A stretch of DNA of 64,000 nt, from NCBI GenBank assembly GCA_016647705.1, contig CM028336.1, forward strand, positions 6,010,048-6,074,047. The letters run 5' to 3'. The position numbers and the translations under genes were made by a program. Below are positions 44,392 to 54,600 of this stretch, one piece after another. The DNA is from Eucommia ulmoides (taxonomy: Eukaryota > Streptophyta > Magnoliopsida > Garryales > Eucommiaceae). Under the pieces are notes generated by a model. It had not been told where the DNA came from, searched no databases, and worked only from the letters and a program-made list of their open reading frames with translations. Numbering within the stretch: position 1 is the first letter of the stretch; the number at the start of each line of letters is the position of its first letter.

Positions 44392-44725
44392 TGCATCCCT
44401 GAGTGATTGTCGCAGAGGCCTTCGTGGAAATCTAGGAAGACCAAGTGGCCCTCGTTCGGGCGCAGGCTGTAGAGTAATGGCCCCATGAAGGAGCGCGTGT
44501 ATAGGACTCCTTGCAGCAAGGTGTACCGAGACGCTTGATAGCGAACTTTCCTAGCCTAACTTTTCTGCTCCAAGAGGAATCCACTATGGAGATAATTGTA
44601 GACGAGGTCTACCTAATTGGACTGGTGCGTTATCACCTCTATCTCTTTTTTGGGCTCGTTGCAACTTAGCTATAAGATGCTCTTGAACATGATGTTCCCA
44701 TGTCCCAAGGAATCGAAGGCGGAGG

Positions 44726-45106
44726 TTAAGCAACTAGTGAATCGGTGTGCTTGTTCTTTTCCCTTGGGATCTGCTTGATGATGATTTTCCTAAACCCTCG
44801 CATTAGGTATACGGCTTTGCATAGGTACGCCATCATCTTGGCTTCCTTGGCAGCATACTCCTTGTTGATCTGATTTACTATCAGAATGAAGTCGTAGAAG
44901 ATTTCCACCTCGTCGGCACTAAATTCTTTGAAGGTCTTTAGCAAACAGATCAATGTTTCATATTCGACCTTATTGTCCATTGCTTTGAAGCTGAGCCTCA
45001 TACCATATTCTAGGATTTCGCCCTCTGGGATACAGATCACAACTCCAACCCTTGAGCCTTTGTAGTTCAATGAACCATCCACGTGCACTGTCCAGTAGCC
45101 GAACAC
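44726..45106 (-). pseudogene. RNase H domain of the Tat-type pol
   Basis: The frame begins WTVHVDGSLNYKGSRVGVVI, matching the first active-site block D-G-S-x-N...G-x-G. It continues with MDNKVEYETLICLL (the conserved N-N-x-A-E-Y-E-A glutamate block, here with V for A), then EIFYDFILIVNQINKEY, where the usual S-D-S reads Y-D-F, and ends KQIPREKNKHTDSLVA (usual H-A-D-A-L-A). The catalytic D, E and D positions can all be placed. The overall form matches the additional RNase H of Tat elements. No protein is expected because flanking frames are broken. Confidence 0.8.
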
Positions 45107-45720
45107 TAGTCCAGGTCGCCAACATTATCTCTGCTTCCAGGGATTGGTCCTTCTGGGAAGGTAAACTCCAAGATAAAGTCGCCCAACCCTGGATTTTGAT
45201 GGTCGTTCGCGGTCGGTACTTGATGTGGAATTCTCCCAGTTTGATGGACTATTTTAGAAGTTGTTCGGAAGTCTCTGGTCGATGTAGTATAACCATCAGG
45301 AGTTGGTTGGTAAACGCTGCCATCATATGAACTTAGAAGTAATTCCAGAGCTTTCTGGCAGATACTATCAACGTATATGTAATCAACTCCAAGAGGGGGT
45401 AGCGGGATTCGCCTCCATTCAGTGTGTGGCTGACGTAATACATGGGCTTATGCGGTGGTCGAAACAACCAAGTAAATGATCATCTCATACCCTAACTTCG
45501 GGGTGGTGAGTATTGGAGGCTCTTAAATATATTTCTTGAGCTCCTAGAAAGGCGACTTAACATTTATCGGTCCACTCCAAACTCTTATTACCACGTAGAG
45601 TCTTGAAGAAGGGCAGACATTTATTGAAGCTTCGTGAGATGAACCATTTCAGGGCTGCTATTTGCCTTGTTAGGCTCTGAACCTCCTTAATCGTCCTCAG
45701 GCACGCCATGTTCAAGATCA
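45107..45720 (-). pseudogene. Connection region between RT and RNase H, degraded
   Basis: Short in-frame patches on minus fit the thumb and connection part of gypsy pol, but stops interrupt them. I could not place individual motifs reliably. Confidence 0.5.
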
Positions 45721-46625
45721 CCTTAACTTACTCGGGGTTGGCCTTAATTCTCATCCGGGTCACCAGGTGACCGAGGAACTTTCCAGCTTTTACTCTGAAG
45801 ATGCATTTTCTTGGGTTTAACTTTATTTGATATTTTCTGAGTATGATGAAGCACTCCTATTGGTCAACGAGATGGTCCTCGGCTTTCCTTCTCTTGACAA
45901 ACATATCGTCGATGTAGACCTCCATGGTTTTTTCGAGTAGTTCGGTGAACATCTTATGCACCAGCCTCTGGTAGGTGGCGCTAGTGTTCTTCAGGCCGAA
46001 GGGCATGACCTTGTAGCAGTAGAGGCACCTTAACTTACTCTAGGCTGGCCTTAATTCCCTTCTGTATCACCAACTGACTGAGGAACTTGCCAGTTCTTAC
46101 TCCCAATACGCACTTGCTTGGGTTTAACTTCATCTGACACTTTCTGAGTATGTCGAAGCACTTCTACAGGTCAGTGAGATGGTCATCGACCTTTCTTCTC
46201 TTGATGAGCATATCGTCGATGTAGACCTCTATGGTTTTTCTGAGTAGTTCGGCGAACATCGTATGCACCAACCTTTGGTAGGTGGCGCTAGTGTTCTTCA
46301 GACCGAAGGGTATAACCTTGTAGCAATAGAGGCTTTTGTGGGTGACGAATGTCGTTTTTTCCTTATTAGGCAGGTACATGCTAAATTGATTGTTCCCTAG
46401 GAATGCGTCGAGAAAGCTAAGCGACTCATAGCCGGTTGTAGCATCCATGATTACGTCGATCTTCGGGAGAGAAAAGCAGTCTTTAGGACACGCCTTGTTT
46501 AGGTCGATGCAGTCCATGCACTTGCACTACTTTTTCGTCTTCTTCTTAACCAGGTTAACGTTAGCCAACCAGAGGGGGAAGTTGATTTCTACGATCGTGA
46601 CAGCGTCCAAGAGCTTCTTCATTTT
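45721..46625 (-). pseudogene. Reverse transcriptase domain with a 307-bp tandem duplication
   Basis: On minus the domain starts around FPLWLANVNLVKKK, then a TAG where a Trp codon is expected, then DLNKACPKDCFSLPKIDVIM and FLDAFLGNNQFSM (usual F-M-D-A-F-S-G-Y-N-Q). It continues YCYKVIPFGLKNTSATYQRL and VYIDDMLIK with the Y-x-D-D active site intact. Downstream, the segment covering CYKVxPFGLKN to the DDM motif and beyond occurs a second time. Units are 46334-46028 and 46027-45721, each 307 bp, with moderate divergence. Since 307 is not a multiple of three, the second unit is out of frame with the first. The polymerase is therefore inactive. Confidence 0.85.
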
Positions 46626-47149
46626 CCTCTTTGATTATTATTTATCTCTCTAGTCCGAACTTCCGTCGCTTTTGATGGATAGGGGGGTAGGTTGGGTCCA
46701 TATGTAACCAGTGCATGGAGATACTCGGATCTATTTTGGGTAGATCACCATGCGACAAAGAGAACACGACGTGGTTAGCTCTAAGGAGCTCAACTAGTTG
46801 ATTCCTCGTTCCCCCAGCTAAGGCTCTTCTAATCTAGACTATTCGATTTGACTCCGTCAAATAGATTCAGACATCTTTTAGTTTTTCATCGGGATGAGGT
46901 CGTGGTTGATTTGGTTGCTCGACCCGAGGGTCCAATATGTCCCTTATCTTAGGGCGCTCTGTGATGTCCCCAAGTAGGGAGTCTTCGTCCACCTCCCCGC
47001 TCATTGATTGCTATTTGGTAGGCGACGATTCGACGAGTTTTATTTCGGCCATAAATCATTCTCTAGACATCTTTTGGCTTCCACGCACCTCTCCCACGCT
47101 ATTCTTAGGGGAATTTCGGCATGAGGTGGTAAGTTGAGGTGACGTCTCT
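46626..47149 (-). other. Spacer between protease and RT of the Tat-type remnant
   Basis: No intact frame remains. This is the expected position of the protease-RT linker. Confidence 0.5.
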
Positions 47150-47551
47150 TCAGACATTGAGGTAGGGTCTCCTGATGATGGCTATATATGTCGATGGGCA
47201 ATCCACCACCATGAACAACGCATCGATGGCAACATGCCTCAATTCCTTGCCCAGTGTGATTTGTGGATTAATCCAACCAAGGGACTTCACAGTTTCCCCT
47301 AAGAATCTGACTAGATGGGTCATTATCGACTTCAATAGTTCCCGGTCGATTCTCATTCTATCGTATGCTACCAAGTAGAGGATTTCTAATAAGCTACCGT
47401 TGTCAGCCAGTACGCGCCTCACATTGTAGTTGGAGATCTGCAGGTTGACCACTAGAGTATCGTTATGGGGTATGTGTACCCCATGGAGATCTTTGTCTGT
47501 GAAAGCGATAGCCTCATTTGTGGTGGGCAGCCTCTTGGAGACCTTGAACAC
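47150..47551 (-). pseudogene. Aspartic protease domain of the Tat-type element
   Basis: The frame contains PHNDTLVVNLQISNYNVRRV, then LADNGSLLEILYLVAYDRM, which fits the gypsy protease consensus V-D-N/T-G-S-S-x-D-I-L with A in place of V before the catalytic D and L-L for S-A. The later part, MVVDCPSTYIAIIRRPYLNV, matches the conserved P-S-A-Y-N-A-I-I-G-R-P-W-L-N block, with R for the conserved G. A low activity or inactive enzyme would be expected even if it were translated. Confidence 0.8.
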
Positions 47552-47991
47552 GTAATCTTCAACTAGGCCCTTGCTGCATCAGGCATGAGCTTTGTGCTCA
47601 ACTAGAGAGGTTCCTCTGGAGGCGAATCTACCATGAATTGTGTAAATGTTGCTCCCAACCTCATGCCTTCCTCTTTCCTCCTTAGGGTATTGTTCACCCA
47701 GACCTCATTTGGTGGTGAACTTCTTGAGATAGCCTCTTTGGATCAACTATTCAATCTCATTTTTCAACTCGAAATAGCTATATATGGGGTGGCCAGGACT
47801 TCGGTGGAAGTTTCACACTTGTTAGCTTGATAGTTCTTTCTACAGCACTTAAGGGGTTGAGGCCACTTGAGCAACTTCTTGTCATCGATCTGCCTCAAGA
47901 CAGTAGCTAGAGGCATTGAAGGGCATGAAGTTGTTGTAGCACCGAGGGGATCTGTTTCTCCTACCTTAAATCAATTGAACCCTTCTCTACC
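47552..47991 (-). other. Linker between gag and protease of the Tat-type remnant
   Basis: There is no continuous frame. The zinc-knuckle region expected here was not recognised. Confidence 0.4.
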
Positions 47992-48714
47992 TTACCTCGT
48001 CTCGCTTCTTCTTCGACCAGGAGTCATTCTGTTTGCGTTTGTGACCGCCAAGTTTGTCAGGTTTCCTTTTTCTGTCGATACCCTCCTTTTCTTGGGCTCG
48101 GCCTTGCAGATGTCCTTCGCAACAATAAATCCAGTGGAGAGGGTGATAACTAGGGTTTTTGGAGAAAGGCAGAGCATCTCATGAAGGAATAGGGTTAACC
48201 GTAACCCGATTATGAGGGCAGTGACGGCCATTCTGTCGTTTGGCGCCTCAACTTGGTCCAACTCATGGCGGAATCTCTTGATGTAATCTTCCAGTCTTTC
48301 ACCTTCTCTATGTCTGATCGACATGAGGTGGCACGGGTTCTTAGTCCATCTCTTGCTGCTAACAAACCTGTGGGCAAAAGCAATGCTAAAATATTCAAAA
48401 GAATGAAAACTACCTGGCTTCAGGGTCTTATACCACTTGCGCACAGCCCCAACCAAAATGACTCAGAAAACTTGACACTTTTTCGAGTCCAACGCTCCTT
48501 GGAGGTCCATGTATGTATAGTAGGCATCAAGGGGGTTCGTAGGATTGCAGTCTCTCTGGTACGTCCCGATTTGGGATGGCATCATGAAGTTGGACAGGAT
48601 GGGCTCCCGTAACACATGAGAGGTGAAGGGAAAAGTGTTCCGCTTCACTATCTCGCAGATGCTTGGCTCATTCCTCCCAATCTGTCCCAGCTTCTTGTGT
48701 GGGTAAAATATCAT
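47992..48714 (-). pseudogene. gag of the Tat-type element
   Basis: Two minus frames joined across a stop near 48460. The first (48714-48463) has PFTSHVLREPILSNFMMPS and NPLDAYYTYMDLQGAL (usual T-D-P-x-D-H-L-x-x-F-x-x-x-M-x-L-x-G). The second (48456-47992) has GAVRKWYKTLKPGSFHSFEY (usual A-x-x-W-F/Y-x-x-L-x-P-x-S-I-x-S-F), FVSSKRWTKNPCHLMSI, then EGERLEDYIKRFRHE (usual E-S-L-R-D-Y-I/V-x-R-F). This is the Retrotrans_gag domain in the right order. It is disabled by one nonsense codon and the loss of flanking parts. Confidence 0.85.
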
Positions 48715-48720
48715 ATCTGT

Positions 48721-49559
48721 ATTATATTTATTTTTTAAACACTTTCGGTGGAATAATTCCTGAATTTCTTAAGAAATAGAGGGGGAAAAAAGTTGATTCA
48801 TTTTCTCCAACAAAATAATTCTCACTACCACCTCGTAAGCCGCCACCATCTACCTACCGCCGCCGCCACCCGTCGGCCATCATACATGTAAAACAAATAA
48901 AAAAAAATAACAAATGTTACTATAAAACCAAACGTACTTTTTGTTTCCATTCTCATAAGTTAAAAGAAACAATTTCAGGGATAATGCCCATTACCAAATA
49001 TTGTTTCTATTCTCGAAATACTCTAGAACAGATGCAGAAGTCACATTCCAATTTATTAGAAGCAGAAACACTAAACCAACGCCACATAAGCAACTATGGT
49101 ATTTGGGTCCAAATGATCTGGTTACTTTTTTAGGGAAAATTATCGTTTAATCCCAAAAACATTTATTGTTCACCGGCTACATCCATCCGCCTTTTTTTGC
49201 ACCGGCGACCCCCATCGTCAGCATTTTCTTGCACCGATTAGTCTCGTTTTCAAAACGGGCAGTGACGAGATTACCAAAATGTCCTCCCGTGATTCACGCC
49301 TTCCTTCCATTCTGATCGCTTGTAGTCTTCGATCCTCTCAAGCCACTGTTTCCGAGAGTTCTTAGGTCACGTTTGGTTTCATGGGAATTGGAACTGTATA
49401 CGAAAACTTGAAATTTCGATTTTCGAAGCTCCCATGTCTATCGCCGAGCTTCGTCACGTCTCCCATCTTTCAAAAATGGCGGAAATGAATGGGAGATTTT
49501 TGTGCACTGTGACTTTGTGTAGAGAGAGAGAGAAGTTAGAAAAATATACAGCCACAAAG
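48721..49559. other. Intergenic DNA
   Basis: 48830-48880 has GCCGCCACC repeats. 49139-49330 has TTTAATCCCAAAAACATTTATTG and CACCGGCGAC-type text resembling TE ends. No gene is recognised; an open plus frame starting at 49434 runs into the MITE. Confidence 0.5.
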
Positions 49560-50345
49560 AAACAAATATGCACATTTCTCAAGCTTTTGTGGGTGAAAGC
49601 TAGGTTGCACTCAAATGTGCTTAATAAAATTACACTTTTGCACCCTACAATTTGTGATTTATGCATATCATGTGACAAGCACAAAAATAAATAAAAAAAT
49701 AAATTATTGTTTAAATTATATTTTGCACCCTGCAATTTTGCAGTTTATTGAGTGCAACGCGCAGAGAAAGACTGTGTTCCCACCGTTTGTGCGTGACAGC
49801 TGGGGAAGATATTTTCCTCATTTTGATTGTTTACATATTGCACCCTGTAATTTGCAATTTATTGTAGAGAACAGTTAATATTACATTCAACATCCACATG
49901 TGTTGATTATAACATCATATTATCCATAAAAATATGAGAACAATTGATATTACATTCAATATCCATAAGTGTTGAATGTAACATCGTAAAAAAAAAAACA
50001 ATTAATGTTACATTCAACATCCACAGGTGTTGAATATTACATTCAACACGCACATTAAAATTTGAATTTTGACAATATTAAACAGTATTACATTCAAAAA
50101 ATATTTCTAAAAATGATTTTTGAAAATTGTAGACAGTGTTACATTCAACACACACATAGAAATTTTGCAATTTTGAAACCTTTTGCAGGCTGGGTGCAAA
50201 ATATAATTTGAACAATAGCTTTTTTTGTGGTTGTCACATGATATGCATGAAATCACAAATTACATGGTGCAAAATGTATTTTGTCAAATATTTTGAATTG
50301 CAACCTAACGGTCACCTCCAAACTTGAAAAATATGCAGAGAGAGT
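49560..50345. mobile_element. MITE-like element with about 190-bp inverted arms
   Basis: The left arm (49560-49745) pairs with the reverse complement of 50150-50345: ATATGCACATTTCTCAAG, CTAGGTTGCA, CATATCATGTGACAA, and TTAAATTATATTTTGCACCC blocks are shared, with small gaps. The middle has three copies of a ACATTCAACATCCACA/GTGTTGAATGTAACAT unit. No coding region is present. Target duplication not identified. Confidence 0.75.
49871..50075 (+). repeat. Palindromic tandem units in the MITE centre
   Basis: TTACATTCAACATCCAC followed a few bases later by GTGTTGAATGTAAC or a variant occurs at about 49880, 49950 and 50007. Each unit can form a short hairpin. Confidence 0.75.
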
Positions 50346-50928
50346 GTGGAATATGAAATGGGTTTCTCCTCATCTCTCTTCGTCTTCCTCTCTCTCTCTC
50401 TCAAAATTACCTCTTTCAAAAAATATGCTCCTCCTCATCCATCATCTCCTCTCTCTCTTCGTCTTCCTCTCTCTCTCTCTCTCTCTCTCTCCGTCATCAC
50501 TATCCCTCTTCAGGCTTGCGATTGTGGCCAAACGGAGAAAGGCGAAGGTGAATGGAGACGGCGACGGGCTGACAGTGGACGAAAAGGTGAAGGCGACGGG
50601 TGAACGGTGGACAGCACAACGATGGCCAAATGGCGGCCAACACGGCAATGGCGACGGTGGACTGCAAACAATGACGATGGAGATGTTTTGCGAAAATTGA
50701 ATATGGATAGGCGTGTAAAAATTGAATGAGAGATATTTTAATCATGAAATGAAATGAAAAAAGAAGTTCTTGGTGCAAAAAGGAGTTTTTAACATGGGCC
50801 CGCCCATCCATATTTTTGCCCTATCCCCATATAACAATACAAATTTATAATAAAACCCAAGATGGGGCTGTGTGATTTCAACAGGAGATAGGCGCGTGAA
50901 TCTGGTAATATAGGAAAGTAGCTTTGGG
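50346..50928. other. CT-rich then GC-rich stretch, no confident gene
   Basis: CT microsatellite runs at 50388-50402 and 50468-50491 are followed by GC-rich GGCGACGG-type text to about 50670. A plus frame of 139 codons (50281-50700) exists but is Ser- and Leu-rich low complexity, starts in the MITE, and has no domain. The composition is like the coding-like flanks of other non-autonomous elements here. Confidence 0.45.
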
Positions 50929-51339
50929 GTGAAAGCTTCCATCAATAGTGAATCCCAAAATTTATCCTTCCAATCACAATTCCATAGCTGCCGTTTCCAT
51001 CATGATCCCAGTATTATTACTGTGCATCTACAAAATCCACGAAACACCCCATTCGCCGTTGTCGCTTGGGTACTAGCAAATCTATGTCGTCGCTGCGTCG
51101 ACCACCGTCGTAACGCCGTAATCACGTCGCCGACGCCCGTCCCCATTGTGTGTCCTTACCATCTCCATTGCCGGCGTCATTTGAATCATCTCCAAGCGGC
51201 GGCGGCTGTAGTAACAGCTCCAAACGGAGGCGGCCCTAGTAGCAGCTCCGACTGGGGGCCCATCGTAGCAGCTCCAGCCGGCGTGGTCCCTCATAGCAAC
51301 CCAATTGCAGTTAGTTGTATTGAATTTTAGAGGTAAAGA
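50929..51339 (+). other. Open frame, low-complexity, unrecognised
   Basis: A plus frame from 50929 to 51330 (133 codons) is His-, Ala- and Pro-rich in its second half, with AAAAVVTAPNGGGPSSSSDW. It has no known domain and precedes the MULE repeat field. It may be captured host sequence, but nothing identifies a source. Confidence 0.3.
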
Positions 51340-52380
51340 AAGGTAATAAAAGCCCTAGCAACCAATTTCAATGAGTTGTTTTGAATTTTCCTCTTCTTCC
51401 TTCACATTGTTGATGTTTGAGTTTTTGAATATATAAATGTGCAGCAAAAAATCACTTTTGAAGACACTTTTCTTACTTGACATTGTTGATACTTCGGTTA
51501 TTGAATTAGTTACTTGACATTGTTGATATTTCAGTTCTTGAAAAAAAACTATACCTATCATTTTTTTGCAATTATCGTCTATTTCCTCTACATTGTTAAT
51601 GTTTAGATGTTGAATTTTTGTGTGGCATGGTAATTGTTTCTTAGCTAATGGTAGGTGCATCCGACAACGATCCAGTCTCACATAAGCAAACTAGAGGTGA
51701 TGTTTCCATCTCGTTGGTAATATTTTGGTTGTTAAGATATTTAATGTGTAGCAAAATCCATAAATTGTCTCCTTCTTTTAATTGTTGATGTTTTGGTTAT
51801 TGAGATAGTTAATGTGCAGTAAAAATTACATATTAATTCATGTTCTTATATTTCTCTCTGGTTCCATCTTGTTAGTGATGTTTTGGTTGTTTAAATATTT
51901 ACTGTGTAGTAAAAATTACAAATTGGCCGTCTTGGATATTTGAGTTTCCCTCTCTCTCTTTTCATGGCTGGTGTTTTTATTGTAGAGATGGCTAATGTGC
52001 AGTAAAAATCACATATTTAATTTATGTTCTTGAATTTCGCTGCGGTCCCATCTCGTTGGTGATTTTTGGGTTGTTGGGATTGTTAATGCGCAATAAAAAT
52101 TACTGTGGGTTTTGAATATAGTTTTGATTTTTCAACCTTTTTTGTTGATGTTTGAGTTGACGAAATAGTTACGGTATAACAAAAAATCGAGTATTAAAGT
52201 CTTGTTTTGAATTTTTCTCTTCTTTTCCCACAAATCAACTTTTGAGTTCTTTGAGATATTTAATGTGTATTAAAAATCAACAATTGAGTTTTGTTTTGAT
52301 TAACATCTTGTTACTTTTCTTTTGTGATGTGAAGTTGAAGAAATAATTAATGTGTAGTAAAAATTTACATGCATAGAGAC
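51340..52380 (+). repeat. Subterminal-type diverged repeats, left side of the MULE zone
   Basis: A loose unit with TTGTTGATGTTT, GTTNTTGA, TTAATGTGCAGTAAAAAT and a CTCTCTTC-like part recurs about eight times at 100-150 bp intervals (TGTGCAGTAAAAAT-like parts near 51437, 51745, 51814, 51902, 51990, 52086, 52262 and 52348). TGTGCAGTAAA-like phrases also occur on the right side (53225-53620). Confidence 0.6.
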
Positions 52381-52770
52381 ACTTAGATAAATTGATTTTT
52401 TGCTTGTTAAGAAATAATGATATGAAAAGGATGCAAGGCGCATCAACCAAGCACAAAACTGTATAAAGGCTCTGCTAGTTGCTAGAGGAAATTGATAATT
52501 GTCAGATAGACCAAGGGATGGTTCCCATTAAGCCAAAAAATAGCATGTACAAGAAAGATTGTTTATTTCATCTTTCGATTTTTGATAAAAAAAAAAATAA
52601 ATAAATAAATAAAAAATAGCGAAATGCTCTTTGTAGTGCGCAATGACCTTGTAATTGTCCACAATTTCGGTTTGTGATCAAAATTAACAAAACATTCATT
52701 TTCAGTCAGCTGTATAACCTTGTTGTTGTCCTCGTTTTCGGTTTCCGATCAAAACTAATGGAAATGGATG

Positions 52771-53039
52771 CCGTGTGCACACACTTGCGCTGTTATTACA
52801 AAGACCGGAAAAGATTTCAACTCGTATGTGGATAATTACTTCCACATGTCTTTTTACCGTCTAAGTTATGAGGATGAAATTTTTGTTGTGCCAACTGCGG
52901 GAAAAAATTAGACGAAACAGGAAGATATTGTAATACTACCACCAGTTACCAAACGACCTTGGGAACGTCCAAAGAAAACGAGGATCCCATCAAAGGGAAA
53001 ATTCAACAAAGGGAAATTGACTCCATGTCTTCTAAATAA
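52771..53039 (+). pseudogene. MULE transposase C-terminal fragment with SWIM zinc-finger end
   Basis: The plus frame reads PCAHTCAVITKTGKDFNSYV, then DNYFHMSFYRLSYEDEIFVV, matching the C-x-H end of the SWIM zinc finger and the Y-V-x-x-Y-F...Y..T/S-Y motif of MuDR-type transposases. After a TAG, where tryptophan is usual, it continues with VILPPVTKRPWERPKKTRIP, the P-P-x-x-R-x-P-G-R-P-K-K-x-R-x tail of the same family, with W-E in place of P-G. The catalytic DDE part is missing, so this is a relic. Confidence 0.75.
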
Positions 53040-53212
53040 CAATTAGCATGGTTAGGGATTGAATAAGACAACTTAAAGTGCCCCATGCGCAACCCCGTAT
53101 ACGTATTGCACACACGGTCAAGTAGATCCTCAATGGTCAAAGTGCTATCAATATAAAAAATGCGTGTGGTCTCCATGTGTTTAGCCACAAGTATGTTCAT
53201 CCAATTTTTCAT
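53003..53212 (-). pseudogene. Possible MULE transposase N-terminal fragment
   Basis: The minus frame contains RIFYIDSTLTIEDLLDRVCN and HFKLSYSIPNHANCYLEDM. The pattern of a short beta-rich N-domain with an I-x-x-x-T-x-x-x-L-x-x-x-V/L motif followed by L-x-Y is like the N-terminal region of MuDR-type transposases, but similarity is modest. It runs opposite to the SWIM fragment and overlaps its end by 37 bases, so the two halves cannot be one gene. Confidence 0.4.
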
Positions 53213-53224
53213 TTCCTGGTCAAC

Positions 53225-53620
53225 ATAAGAAAATATTCAACCAATTATAACTGCACAAACAAAACAATTACCCATTTATAAGTTGTACATCAAATATTCA
53301 ACTAATTATAACTGTGCGTCAAATATTCAATTCATGAAAGCGGTACGTCAATATTTAATCAATGATAATTGTGCAGTAAAAATTAACTGATTATAACTGT
53401 ACGTCAATATTTAATTCATTAAAGTTATTTATCAAAAAATAAACCAATTATAACTGAACAGTAAATATTTAACCAATTATAATTATATAGTAATATTCAA
53501 CCATTATAACTGTACAGTAAATATTGAACCAATTCTAAAAATGTGTAGTAAATAATCAACCGATTATAACAGTACATTAATATTTACTCAATAAAAATTG
53601 CACGGTCCATCCCGAATAAA
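53225..53620 (+). repeat. Tandem units of about 35-45 bp, right side of the MULE zone
   Basis: Units of the form TTCAACCAATTATAACTGTACAGTAAATA recur about nine times with variation, from 53237 to 53600; related pieces lie at 54222-54245 and, inverted, at 54330-54352. Confidence 0.75.
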
Positions 53621-53623
53621 TTT

Positions 53624-53766
53624 TTGGATCTGAACTAACAGAATCTGAGATCAAGGATCTCATGGATGCTGCGGACAAATACAACAGTGGAATGATAGAC
53701 TATGGTGAATATATTGCTGCAACCATGCACTTGCACAGACTGGAGAGAGAGAGACATGGCCATTCT
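53624..53766 (+). pseudogene. Captured calcium-dependent protein kinase (CDPK) EF-hand fragment
   Basis: The plus frame reads [20 protein letters not shown], then [20 protein letters not shown] and ERERH. This is the second EF-hand region of plant CDPKs (usual D-V-D-N-S-G-T-I-D-Y-G-E-F-I-A-A-T). In the calcium loop the third position is Y instead of D or N, so this copy would bind calcium poorly. About 45 residues remain of a protein of roughly 500-600. It lies directly after the MULE-type repeats, so it looks like an exon picked up by the transposon. No kinase domain is nearby. Confidence 0.8.
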
Positions 53767-54600
53767 TTGAAAGTGTAAGGGGCTGTTTGGCAAAGAGAGA
53801 GGAGAGAGAGTAGCCAATATTTGCAGTTGCAAGGGGCTGTTTTCCTTTCTCTTTTTTTTTTTTTTTTTTTTTTGCATCGCGCATGAGAAGCAAGAAGAAC
53901 ATGCAAGAAGAAAATGAAGAGATACACATGCTGCTGAAGGTGGATGGACTATGGTGGTTCATCAAGGCAGGAAAAAGACCACCGAATCGGATGGTGCGGT
54001 TGACGTTGGTTCTGTTGCCGAAGCTGGAAGACAATAGCTTCGAGGATCCAGGTACCAGAAACATCTGATGGATTCTGAATTCTGACAAAACACCGGCAGT
54101 CTATTACTGCTGTAGTGCTTTCAGAAGATGATTTCAAGGGCAAACCATATAGAGAAGAATAAAATGGGTATAGAAAAAAAAAATTGAGAATTGGGAACAT
54201 CTTCATTCCTAAAAATTGGGAATATTACAGTAAATATTCAACCATTAGGATTGATTCTTGGCCAAATCACATACAATTCTAATCTCAAAAAGATTATCCA
54301 ACAAATAGTAAGAGCAAAAAAATCAGAAAATGGTTGAATATTTGTTGTGCAGTAACCCGAAACAGTTCTTGAAGCGAGGAGTACACTTAAAGACTCAAAT
54401 TTGTTACTCTTGAATTGTTGCTCAATCTTGCCTCTGATCTGTTGTTGTCGCCTGCCGATGGTGCTGCCGTCGCCGCCAATTCGTCGTCGTCTTTTCGTTC
54501 TGCCGGCGTGGAGATGGGATTCACAATTTAGAGTTTTCCCTGTTGATTCTTTGCAATTTATGACATGAGAGATGGGAATAGATCGTTCGATCTCTTCCAT
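53767..54600. other. Right flank of the MULE zone
   Basis: A T-run at 53851-53872 is followed by GA-rich sequence, with a 61-codon plus frame at 53883 and a 120-codon minus frame at 54600-54238 (MEEIERSIPISHVINCKEST at its start, arginine-rich middle). Neither shows a known domain. Pieces of the repeat unit at 53225 recur at 54222 and 54330, so the element may extend to about 54600. Confidence 0.4.

Larger units (their letters stand above)
44392..48720 (-). mobile_element. Tat-type Ty3/gypsy gag-pol remnant
   Basis: Reading on minus from 48714 down, the order is gag, aspartic protease, reverse transcriptase with an internal duplication, then an RNase H of the Tat dual-RNase-H type. This is gypsy order. 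No LTR, PBS or integrase is recognisable at either end, so the piece is truncated on both sides. Nonsense codons and shifts occur throughout. It is a different, gag-pol-bearing relative of copies A, C and D; its gag is homologous to, but not the same as, that of copy C. Confidence 0.85.

Noticed and set aside
47867..48184. Plus-strand open frame of 105 codons
   Set aside because: It is the complement of the gag frame (47992-48456), which has clear Retrotrans_gag motifs.
50281..50700. Plus-strand frame of 139 codons
   Set aside because: It starts inside a MITE arm and is mostly a translated CT microsatellite.
53660..54088. 142-codon minus frame opposite the CDPK fragment
   Set aside because: It includes a run of lysines from the T-rich tract and runs antisense to the CDPK piece, which has the real similarity.
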